NCBI GenBank assembly: GCA_905236265.1
Contig: CAJOOV010000229.1
Span: forward strand, 1-9,258
Direction: 5' to 3'
Source of the DNA: an uncultured Oscillospiraceae bacterium
GTDB taxonomy: Bacteria; Bacillota; Clostridia; Oscillospirales; Oscillospiraceae
Length of the DNA stretch: 9,258 bases
Position 1 is the first letter of the stretch. Each line of letters begins with the position of its first letter. The notes under the pieces are model-generated. The model saw only the letters and a program-made list of their open reading frames with translations, was not told the DNA's origin and did no database searches. Below are positions 1 through 5,230 of the stretch, piece after piece. The position numbers were made by a program, and so were the translations under genes.

Positions 1-32
1 AAAAAGCCGCTGTCTTTGCCAAGACAGCGGCT
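1..32 (-). terminator. Intrinsic terminator of the mreB-like gene
   Basis: A perfect 12-bp inverted repeat (AGCCGCTGTCTT, plus-strand 5-16, against AAGACAGCGGCT, 21-32) encloses a 4-base loop. Read leftward, the hairpin runs directly into a U tract (plus-strand A run at 1-5, cut by the window edge). It begins 4 bases beyond the mreB stop codon, the classic position for Rho-independent termination. On the plus strand no comparable T run follows, so it probably serves only the leftward gene. Confidence 0.93.
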
Positions 33-36
33 CTGT

Positions 37-1065
37 TTAGCTGTTCATCTGCTTGCGTCTGCTGAGGTTCATGGTGCCGTCCTGCATGGAGCCGATAGAG
101 GCGAGGCTCTTTCCCGTGCCGTAGGCGACGCAGGAGATGGCATCGTCCGCCACATGGGTCTCAATGCCGGTGTGGGATTCAATGAGCTTGTCAAAGCCCC
201 AGATCAGGCTCCCGCCGCCGGTCATCACAATGCCGTTGGCGGAGATGTCCGCCACCAGCTCCGGAGGCGTGCGCTCCAGCACGGAGTGAATGGCATCCAC
301 AATCCGCTGGGATGGCTCCTCAAAGGCTTCGATCATCTCCACGGAGGACACGGTGATGGTGCGGGGCAGACCCACCATCTGGTCGTGTCCGGTGACCTCC
401 ATGGTCTGCTCCTCGCTCCGGGGGAAGACACAGCCCAGAGCAATCTTGATCTCCTCTGCGGTTCTGGCACCGATGAGCAGGTTGTGCTTGCGGCGAATGT
501 ATTTGATGATTGCCTCATCAAAGGCGTCGCCTGCAATCTTAATGGAGGTGGATTCCACCACGCCGGACAGGGAGATCACGGCGATGTCCGTGGTTCCGCC
601 GCCGATGTCTACCACAAGGTGTCCCTCCGGCTTGGCAATGTCGATGCCTGCGCCGATGGCCGCCGCCACAGGCTCCTCAATGAGGTAGACCTTTCTGGCA
701 CCGGCGTGGATGCCTGCGTCAATGACGGCCCGCTCCTCCACCTCCGTGATGCCGGAGGGGACGCAGATCACCACGCGGGGCTTGAAGAAACGGACAGGCG
801 CCGCCTTGCGGATAAACTCCTTCAGCATCCGCTCCGTCATGTCGTAGTCGGAGATCACCCCGTCCCGCAGGGGGCGCAGGGCGACAATATTGCCGGGGGT
901 GCGCCCCAGCATCTTTCGTGCCTCCGTGCCCACCTTCAAAAGCCGCCCGGTGGTCTTGTCAATGGCAACCACACTGGGCTCCCGGAGCACAACGCCCTTC
1001 CCCTGTACATATACCAGCACGGAAGCCGTGCCCAAATCAATGCCGATGTCCCGAACAAACCTCAT
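37..1065 (-). CDS. mreB: MreB/Mbl-type rod-shape-determining actin homologue
   Basis: This is a bacterial actin that polymerises on ATP along the inner membrane face and guides the peptidoglycan elongation machinery. The 342-residue product has the usual family length and all nucleotide-pocket motifs: phosphate-1 loop DLGTAS (10-15), EPSVVAID (29-36), EEPVAAAIG (130-138), phosphate-2 DIGGGTTD (153-160) and adenosine motif GIVMTGGGS (278-286). Phosphate-1 has Ser where most MreBs have Asn. The ATG at 1065 is chosen because homology begins there and an AAGGCGG ribosome binding site lies 8-9 bases upstream. The same frame stays open to 1239, but that extension runs through the promoter and the upstream terminator. 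A basic tail (SRRKQ, 335-339) ends the protein. No mreC or mreD follows, because the terminator is immediate. This solo arrangement resembles Mbl/MreBH-type paralogues, and MreB versus Mbl cannot be decided here. Confidence 0.96.
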   Translation of the reverse strand: MRFVRDIGIDLGTASVLVYVQGKGVVLREPSVVAIDKTTGRLLKVGTEARKMLGRTPGNIVALRPLRDGVISDYDMTERMLKEFIRKAAPVRFFKPRVVICVPSGITEVEERAVIDAGIHAGARKVYLIEEPVAAAIGAGIDIAKPEGHLVVDIGGGTTDIAVISLSGVVESTSIKIAGDAFDEAIIKYIRRKHNLLIGARTAEEIKIALGCVFPRSEEQTMEVTGHDQMVGLPRTITVSSVEMIEAFEEPSQRIVDAIHSVLERTPPELVADISANGIVMTGGGSLIWGFDKLIESHTGIETHVADDAISCVAYGTGKSLASIGSMQDGTMNLSRRKQMNS

Positions 1066-1110
1066 ATCAAATCCGCCTTTCTCAGGGAGAACCTTTCTAT
1101 ACGCCTCCCT

Positions 1111-1139
1111 ATTATACCCAGCCTGTCCAGTATTTTCAA
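1111..1139 (-). promoter_or_regulatory. Sigma-A promoter for the mreB-like gene
   Basis: Read leftward, a -35 TTGAAA (1134-1139) is followed after exactly 17 bases by a perfect -10 TATAAT (1111-1116). The predicted transcript starts near 1104, giving a leader of about 40 bases before the ATG at 1065. The leader carries a weak 6-bp inverted repeat (AGGGAG at 1084-1089 and CTCCCT at 1105-1110 on the plus strand) of unknown significance. The promoter sits just downstream of the aminotransferase terminator, so mreB is probably transcribed on its own. Confidence 0.85.
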
Positions 1140-1161
1140 TCAGGGACATAAAATCTTCTGA

Positions 1162-1218
1162 GAAAAACCAAAGGGGCTGCCTCGCAACGACCTTTAAAAA
1201 TCGTTTTGAGACAGCCCC
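1162..1218 (-). terminator. Intrinsic terminator of the aminotransferase gene
   Basis: Two 18-base arms (1173-1190 and 1201-1218) pair with two mismatches and one G-U pair around a 10-base loop. Read leftward, the stem begins GGGGCTGTCTC and is followed by TTTGGTTTTT (plus-strand 1163-1172). It lies 14 bases past the aminotransferase stop and just before the mreB promoter. There is no T run on the other side, so it is directional for the leftward transcript. Confidence 0.88.
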
Positions 1219-1231
1219 CTTCTGTATAGGA

Positions 1232-2440
1232 TCAATCAAAGGTGACGCCGGACTCCTTCAGGAACTTCTCCAGCCGGTCAAGACCTCTGGTGATGTCCTT
1301 CATGCTGGCAGCATAGCTCCAGCGGACGAAGTTGGGGTCGCCAAAGCCGGTGCAGGGCACCACGCACACCAGACCCTTCTCCAGAAAGACATCTGCAAAG
1401 TCGTCGGCATTGCGGATCATCCTGCCATAGAGGGTCTTGCCCAGCAGCTTTGTGACGTTCATCATCACGTAGAAAGCGCCCTCCGGCTTCAGACAGCTTA
1501 CGCCGGGGATGCGGTTCATCCGCTCCACCATGTAGTTGCGCCGCTGTTCAAATGCCTTGCGCATGGACTCCACCGTGTCCTGAGGCAGGTACACCGCCGC
1601 CATGGATGCGGCCTGCGCCGGGGCAGAGGCGTTGCCGGTGGAGTGGCTGAGGTACTTGGCGATGACAGAGGTAATCCGCTGGTCGGCGGCAATATAGCCG
1701 ATACGCCAGCCGGTCATGGCATAGCTCTTGGAGACGCCGTTGATGATAATGGTACGCTCCTTGATGTCCTCACCCAGAGCCGCCATGGAGGTAAAGGTGC
1801 GCCCGTCGTAGAGCAGACCGTAGTAAATCTCGTCTGCCATGATATACAGATCGTGCTTCACGCACACCGCCGCCAGCGCCTCCAGCTCCTCCCGGCTGTA
1901 GAGCATTCCGGTGGGGTTGGAGGGGTTGTTCAGCATCAGCACCTTGCTCTTCTCCGTGACCGCCGCCTCAAGCTTATCCGGGGTGAGCTTGAACTGCTCC
2001 GCCTCGGTGGCGGGAATCGTCACGGGGACGCCCCCCACCATCTTCACCATCTCGGTATAGGTGACCCATGCGGGGGTGGGGATAATCACCTCGTCGCCGG
2101 GGTTAATCAGCGCCCGGAGAGCCACATAAAGGCAGTGCTTTGCGCCGGAGGAGACGACGATGTTCGCCGGGGCGTACTCCACGCCCATGTCCTCCCTCAG
2201 ACGGTAGCAGATGGCCTTTCTCAGCTCCAGCGTACCCACGGCGGGGGTATATTTCGTCTGGTCGTTCACAATGCCGGCGATACCGGCATACTTTATATAG
2301 TCAGGCGTGGGAAAGTCCGGCTCGCCTGCGGCAAAGCCGATCACGTCAATGCCACGGGACTTCATCTCCTTGTAGAGTGCGTCCAGAGCAAGGGTGGTGG
2401 ATGCCTGTACATTTGATGCAATGCGGGATAATTCTTTCAC
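1232..2440 (-). CDS. PLP-dependent class I/II aminotransferase, AspB-like (aspartate aminotransferase family)
   Basis: This is a cytosolic PLP enzyme that exchanges an amino group between an amino acid, most likely aspartate, and a 2-oxo acid. The 402-residue product has full family length. Visible motifs are the N-terminal AAGEPDFPTP (37-46), the PLP-contacting NNPSNPTG (171-178, N175), DEIYYGL (203-209, D203 and Y206), SKSYAMTGWRIGY with the Schiff-base lysine K238, and FVRWSYA with the substrate carboxylate arginine R373. The SKSYAMTGWR form points to the Ib subgroup, which includes AspB and aspartate/prephenate aminotransferases, so the exact substrate is open. I chose the GTG at 2440 because GGAGG lies 8 bases upstream and family homology begins there. 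An in-frame ATG at 2494 lies upstream of the predicted transcription start, between the -35 and -10 boxes. It is divergent from ddl and has its own promoter and terminator. Confidence 0.94.
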   Translation of the reverse strand: MKELSRIASNVQASTTLALDALYKEMKSRGIDVIGFAAGEPDFPTPDYIKYAGIAGIVNDQTKYTPAVGTLELRKAICYRLREDMGVEYAPANIVVSSGAKHCLYVALRALINPGDEVIIPTPAWVTYTEMVKMVGGVPVTIPATEAEQFKLTPDKLEAAVTEKSKVLMLNNPSNPTGMLYSREELEALAAVCVKHDLYIMADEIYYGLLYDGRTFTSMAALGEDIKERTIIINGVSKSYAMTGWRIGYIAADQRITSVIAKYLSHSTGNASAPAQAASMAAVYLPQDTVESMRKAFEQRRNYMVERMNRIPGVSCLKPEGAFYVMMNVTKLLGKTLYGRMIRNADDFADVFLEKGLVCVVPCTGFGDPNFVRWSYAASMKDITRGLDRLEKFLKESGVTFD

Positions 2441-2448
2441 GGTGACAA

Positions 2449-2453
2449 CCTCC
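2449..2453 (-). promoter_or_regulatory. Ribosome binding site that sets the aminotransferase GTG start
   Basis: GGAGG, read leftward, lies 8 bases ahead of the GTG at 2438-2440. This supports the GTG over the upstream in-frame ATG at 2494, which falls between the -35 and -10 elements and would not be transcribed from this promoter. Confidence 0.85.
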
Positions 2454-2473
2454 GATATGTTGTGCTGTGATAC

Positions 2474-2502
2474 AGTATACGACTGAACTTGCAAAAAGGC
2501 AA
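2474..2502 (-). promoter_or_regulatory. Sigma-A promoter for the aminotransferase gene
   Basis: Read leftward, TTGCCT (-35, 2497-2502) and TATACT (-10, 2474-2479) are separated by 17 bases. The start of transcription would be near 2467, leaving a leader of roughly 27 bases that contains the GGAGG site. The -35 end overlaps a small inverted repeat, CTTGC/GCAAG around six bases, which could be incidental. Confidence 0.72.
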
Positions 2503-2570
2503 GGGGTATCGGGGAAATACGGCATAAAAATGAATTGAAGGCGGGAATACAATGCAGTTTTTATGGTCTT

Positions 2571-2590
2571 TCACCGAAACAGGCCGGTGA
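2571..2590. repeat. Short perfect dyad between the divergent promoters
   Basis: TCACCG and CGGTGA form a 6-bp inverted repeat with an 8-base centre. It lies roughly midway between the two divergent promoters and is not followed by a T run in either direction, so it does not look like a terminator. It could be an operator or simply chance. No second copy was noticed in the window. Confidence 0.3.
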
Positions 2591-2645
2591 GTCATGCACA
2601 ATTGGAGGCATCTTCCTGCAAAACGGAAGTTTGAGCAATCCCCTC

Positions 2646-2674
2646 TTGTCCCAAGGGCGGGGTTGTGCTATACT
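2646..2674 (+). promoter_or_regulatory. Sigma-A promoter for the ddl-murF operon
   Basis: TTGTCC (-35, 2646-2651) and TATACT (-10, 2669-2674) are spaced by 17 bases. TGTG ahead of the -10 approximates an extended element. Transcription should begin near 2681, giving an 80-base leader before the ddl GTG. Its position rules out the in-frame upstream TTG at 2665 as the ddl start, since that codon lies within the promoter spacer. Confidence 0.75.
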
Positions 2675-2683
2675 CTAATCTGT

Positions 2684-2764
2684 ATGACTGTCCACTCTGG
2701 AAGGGGACGGAGAAATCGAAAAGAATCCTGCTCATGCAGGCGGATAAGGGAGTCGATTGTGTGA
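2684..2764 (+). other. Possible 26-codon leader ORF ending on the ddl start
   Basis: An ATG at 2684, only about 3 bases beyond the predicted transcription start, opens 26 codons. Its TGA (2762-2764) overlaps the ddl GTG in the sequence GTGA, a geometry typical of translational coupling. The peptide would be rich in Arg (8 of 26) and has no recognisable domain. There is no room for a ribosome binding site, so translation would have to be leaderless. It may well be chance. Confidence 0.15.
2746..2752 (+). promoter_or_regulatory. Ribosome binding site that sets the ddl GTG start
   Basis: AAGGGAG lies 8 bases before the GTG at 2761. The alternative in-frame ATG at 2734 has no comparable site at suitable spacing and would add nine residues ahead of the conserved first beta strand. 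Confidence 0.75.
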
Positions 2765-3816
2765 AAATCGTTGTCTTGGCGGGCGGATTGTCCGGGGAGC
2801 GGAATGTGTCGCTGTCCTCCGGCGTCATGGTTGCGGACGCTCTGCGCAAACGGGGGCATGAGGTTGCCCTGACGGATATGTACTTTGGACTGGAAAACTA
2901 TGAGGGCAGTGCGGAGAGCCTGTTTTCCGCCCCTCTGCCGGAGAGCTGGCGGCGGGTGGGGAGAGAGACGCCTGACCTGAAGGCAGTCCGTGCCAGCCGG
3001 AAGCTGGACAGCAAGAGCATTTTCGGCAAGGATGTGCTGAAGCTGTGCGCTATGGCGGACATTGTGTATCTGGCGCTGCACGGGGACTGCGGCGAGAACG
3101 GCAGTGTTCAGGCGGCCTTTGACCTGATGGGCATTCCCTATACCGGCTCCGCCTCCTTCCCCAGTGCCATTGCCATGGATAAGGATCTGACAAAGCGGCT
3201 GCTGCGGGACACCGGGGTTGCCACGCCGGAGTGGCGCAAGGCGGTGTATACCAAGGCGGATATTCCCGCCCTGAGCGCATCCTGTGCGCTGCCTGTAGTG
3301 GTGAAGCCGCTGGACTCCGGCTCCTCCATCGGCGTTGCCATCGCCCGCACACGGGAGGAGCTGTCCTGTGCGCTGACGGACTGCCTGCAATACGGAGGCC
3401 GGGTGGTGCTGGAGCAGTACATTCAGGGCAGAGAGATTCAGGTGGGCTATCTGGAGGACAAAGCCCTGCCCTCCATTGAGATTATCCCCAAGCAGGGATT
3501 TTACGACTACGCCAACAAATACCAGCCCGGAGCGGCGGAGGAGATCACCCCTGCGCCCATCCCACCGGAGTGGGAGCAGCGGCTGGCGCGGGACACCAAG
3601 ACGGTGTTTGACACGGTGGGGCTGAGCGTGTACGCAAGGGCGGATTTCATCGTCACCGAGGACGGCACGCCTTGGTTTCTGGAAATCAATACCCTGCCCG
3701 GCATGACACCCACCTCACTGGTGCCTCAGGAGGCCGCCGCCGTGGGGATCAGCTATGGAGAGCTGTGCGAGCGGGTGATTCAGGCATCGCTGAAGGCGAG
3801 GAGGGGACAAAACTGA
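2761..3816 (+). CDS. ddl: D-alanine--D-alanine ligase (ATP-grasp)
   Basis: This cytosolic enzyme joins two D-alanines using ATP, making the dipeptide that MurF adds to the peptidoglycan precursor. The 351-residue product has near-typical length. It starts with VVLAGGLSGERNVSLSSG (4-21), carrying the catalytic Glu13 (E. coli DdlB Glu15). LHGDCGENG follows (106-114), then the ATP-grasp segment VVKPLDSGSSIGV (180-192), EQYIQGREI (218-226), and the metal ligands in FLEINTLPGM (306-315, E308 and N310). The loop FYDYANKY (247-254) keeps the Lys-Tyr pair (K253, Y254, matching DdlB K215 and Y216). This indicates a D-Ala-D-Ala ligase and not a VanA-type D-Ala-D-Lac enzyme, which has His there. The GTG start is supported by AAGGGAG 8 bases upstream and by the promoter position. 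It is the first gene of the operon, with murF beginning one base after its stop. Confidence 0.95.
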   Translation: MKIVVLAGGLSGERNVSLSSGVMVADALRKRGHEVALTDMYFGLENYEGSAESLFSAPLPESWRRVGRETPDLKAVRASRKLDSKSIFGKDVLKLCAMADIVYLALHGDCGENGSVQAAFDLMGIPYTGSASFPSAIAMDKDLTKRLLRDTGVATPEWRKAVYTKADIPALSASCALPVVVKPLDSGSSIGVAIARTREELSCALTDCLQYGGRVVLEQYIQGREIQVGYLEDKALPSIEIIPKQGFYDYANKYQPGAAEEITPAPIPPEWEQRLARDTKTVFDTVGLSVYARADFIVTEDGTPWFLEINTLPGMTPTSLVPQEAAAVGISYGELCERVIQASLKARRGQN

Positions 3817-3817
3817 G

Positions 3818-5206
3818 ATGGAACCGATCACTGTTGGCGACATTCTGAAGGCCACGGGAGGAATGCTCCTGTTTCCCTTTGACGAGGAGCGGGAAATCTG
3901 CTGCGTGGATACAGACAGCAGAGCCATGCACGAAAACTCCCTGTTCGTCCCCCTTGCAGGGGAGCGGTTTGACGGGCATGTCTATCTGGAACAGGCGCTG
4001 CGGGACGGTGCGGCAGGCTGCCTGACCCACAAGCCGGTGGAACAGCTTTTGCCGGGCAAGTTCTATATCCGGGTGGAGGACACCATGACGGCGCTGGGCG
4101 ATCTGGCACGGTTTTACCGCAGCCGCTTTGATATTAAGGTGGTGGGTATCACCGGGAGCGTGGGCAAGACCACTACGAAGGATATGGTGGCCTCCGTGCT
4201 GAGCCAGAGATACCGTGTGCTGAAAACGGAGGGGAACTATAACAATAATATCGGCGTGCCCAAGACCATCTTCCGGCTGGACAGCAGCCACGAGATTGCC
4301 GTCATCGAGATGGGCATGAACCACATGGGGGAGATTGACTATCTCACCCATATCGCCCAGCCGGATGTGGCGATTATCACCAATGTGGGCGATGCCCACA
4401 TTGAGAATCTGGGCAGCCGGGAGAATACCCTTCGGGCGAAATCCGAGATTTTCAACGGCGTGCGCCCCGGCGGCGTTGCCGTGCTGAACGGGGACGATAC
4501 GCTCATCGCCCAATTGGACGGGGTGCTGATCCATCCCATCACATGGTACGGCCAGAGCGAACACTGCCCGTGGAGATGCACGGAAATCTCCGAGGGGGAG
4601 GGGGACACCATGCGGATGAAGGCGCAGACCCCTCTTGGCACGCTGGAGGCCACGATTCACTGTCTTGGACGCTACCTGTTCTACCCTGCCCTGAGCGCCG
4701 CCGCCGTGGGCGCACAGTTCGGCCTGACGCTGGAGGAGATTACCAGAGGCATTGAGGCATTTGCCCCCACGAAAATGCGTATGGATGTGGTGCGCTGCGC
4801 CAACGAGATCACGGTGCTGAACGACACCTACAACGCCAACCCCCAGTCCATGCGGGCGGCGGTGGATGTGCTGGCCAACTACTCCGGCGCAGCCCGGATT
4901 GCGGTGCTGGGGGATATGCTGGAGCTGGGCGAGCTGGGGCCGATGCTCCACGAGAGCGTGGGCAAGTTCGTGGGCAAGAGCGGCATAGACTGCCTTGTCA
5001 CCGTGGGCGAGCTGGGCGCTGCCATTGCCGAGGGTGCCCGCAGCGTGGGCATGAGCGAGGTCTATGACCGTCCCAACAAGGAGGAGGCAAAGGTGGTGCT
5101 CTCTCAGGTGGTTCAGCCCGGCTGCGTGGCGCTGTGCAAGGCCAGCCGGGGCATGAGGTTTGAGGAGCTTACCGATTACATCAGACGTATCGCCGGGGAA
5201 AAATAA
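3818..5206 (+). CDS. murF: UDP-N-acetylmuramoyl-tripeptide--D-alanyl-D-alanine ligase
   Basis: MurF is the last cytoplasmic amino-acid ligase of peptidoglycan synthesis. It adds D-Ala-D-Ala to UDP-MurNAc-tripeptide at the cost of ATP. The 462 residues show the three Mur ligase domains. The N-terminal uridine-binding part has DTDSR (31-35). The central ATPase domain has the P-loop GITGSVGKTTTK (110-121), EMGMNHMGEI (164-173), GDAHIENLGS (191-200) and the carbamylated-lysine site AKSEIF (207-212, K208). The C-terminal domain has DTYNANPQSM (336-345) and KASRGMR (441-447). The segment GRYLFYPAL (284-292) is odd, because most family members read GRHNVYNAL there. The start follows the ddl stop by one base, with AGGAGGGG at 3799-3806 inside ddl, so the two are likely translationally coupled and produce consecutive enzymes. 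Confidence 0.96.
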   Translation: MEPITVGDILKATGGMLLFPFDEEREICCVDTDSRAMHENSLFVPLAGERFDGHVYLEQALRDGAAGCLTHKPVEQLLPGKFYIRVEDTMTALGDLARFYRSRFDIKVVGITGSVGKTTTKDMVASVLSQRYRVLKTEGNYNNNIGVPKTIFRLDSSHEIAVIEMGMNHMGEIDYLTHIAQPDVAIITNVGDAHIENLGSRENTLRAKSEIFNGVRPGGVAVLNGDDTLIAQLDGVLIHPITWYGQSEHCPWRCTEISEGEGDTMRMKAQTPLGTLEATIHCLGRYLFYPALSAAAVGAQFGLTLEEITRGIEAFAPTKMRMDVVRCANEITVLNDTYNANPQSMRAAVDVLANYSGAARIAVLGDMLELGELGPMLHESVGKFVGKSGIDCLVTVGELGAAIAEGARSVGMSEVYDRPNKEEAKVVLSQVVQPGCVALCKASRGMRFEELTDYIRRIAGEK

Positions 5207-5230
5207 CCCTCCGGGGATTGAGAGCTTACT

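Larger units (their letters stand above)
2441..2760. other. Divergent intergenic control region
   Basis: These 320 bases separate the leftward aminotransferase from the rightward ddl operon. They contain one good promoter in each direction, with -35 boxes about 143 bases apart and facing away from each other. Between them lie a 6-bp dyad (2571-2590) and a weaker 5-bp dyad CTTCC/GGAAG (2612-2629). The ddl leader spans about 80 bases (2681-2760). I see no tRNA, riboswitch or T-box signature. The only possible coding content is the short ORF at 2684-2764, listed separately. Confidence 0.7.

Noticed and set aside
890..2416. A 508-codon plus-strand open frame spanning the mreB upstream region and the aminotransferase.
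   Set aside because: It crosses two terminator and promoter structures of the opposite strand, has no good ribosome binding site, and its composition is that of an antisense shadow.
2612..2629. CTTCC/GGAAG hairpin upstream of the ddl promoter as a terminator or riboswitch part.
   Set aside because: It is five base pairs only, lies upstream of the predicted transcript start, and is not followed by a U tract.
2761..3816. Possible VanA/VanC-like ligase giving vancomycin resistance.
   Set aside because: The active-site loop keeps the Lys-Tyr of D-Ala-D-Ala ligases, and no vanH, vanX, vanR or vanS gene is nearby.
5207..5230. CCC-TCC-GGG mini-hairpin between murF and the ABC-F gene as a terminator.
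   Set aside because: It is a 3-bp stem with no T run, too weak to end transcription.
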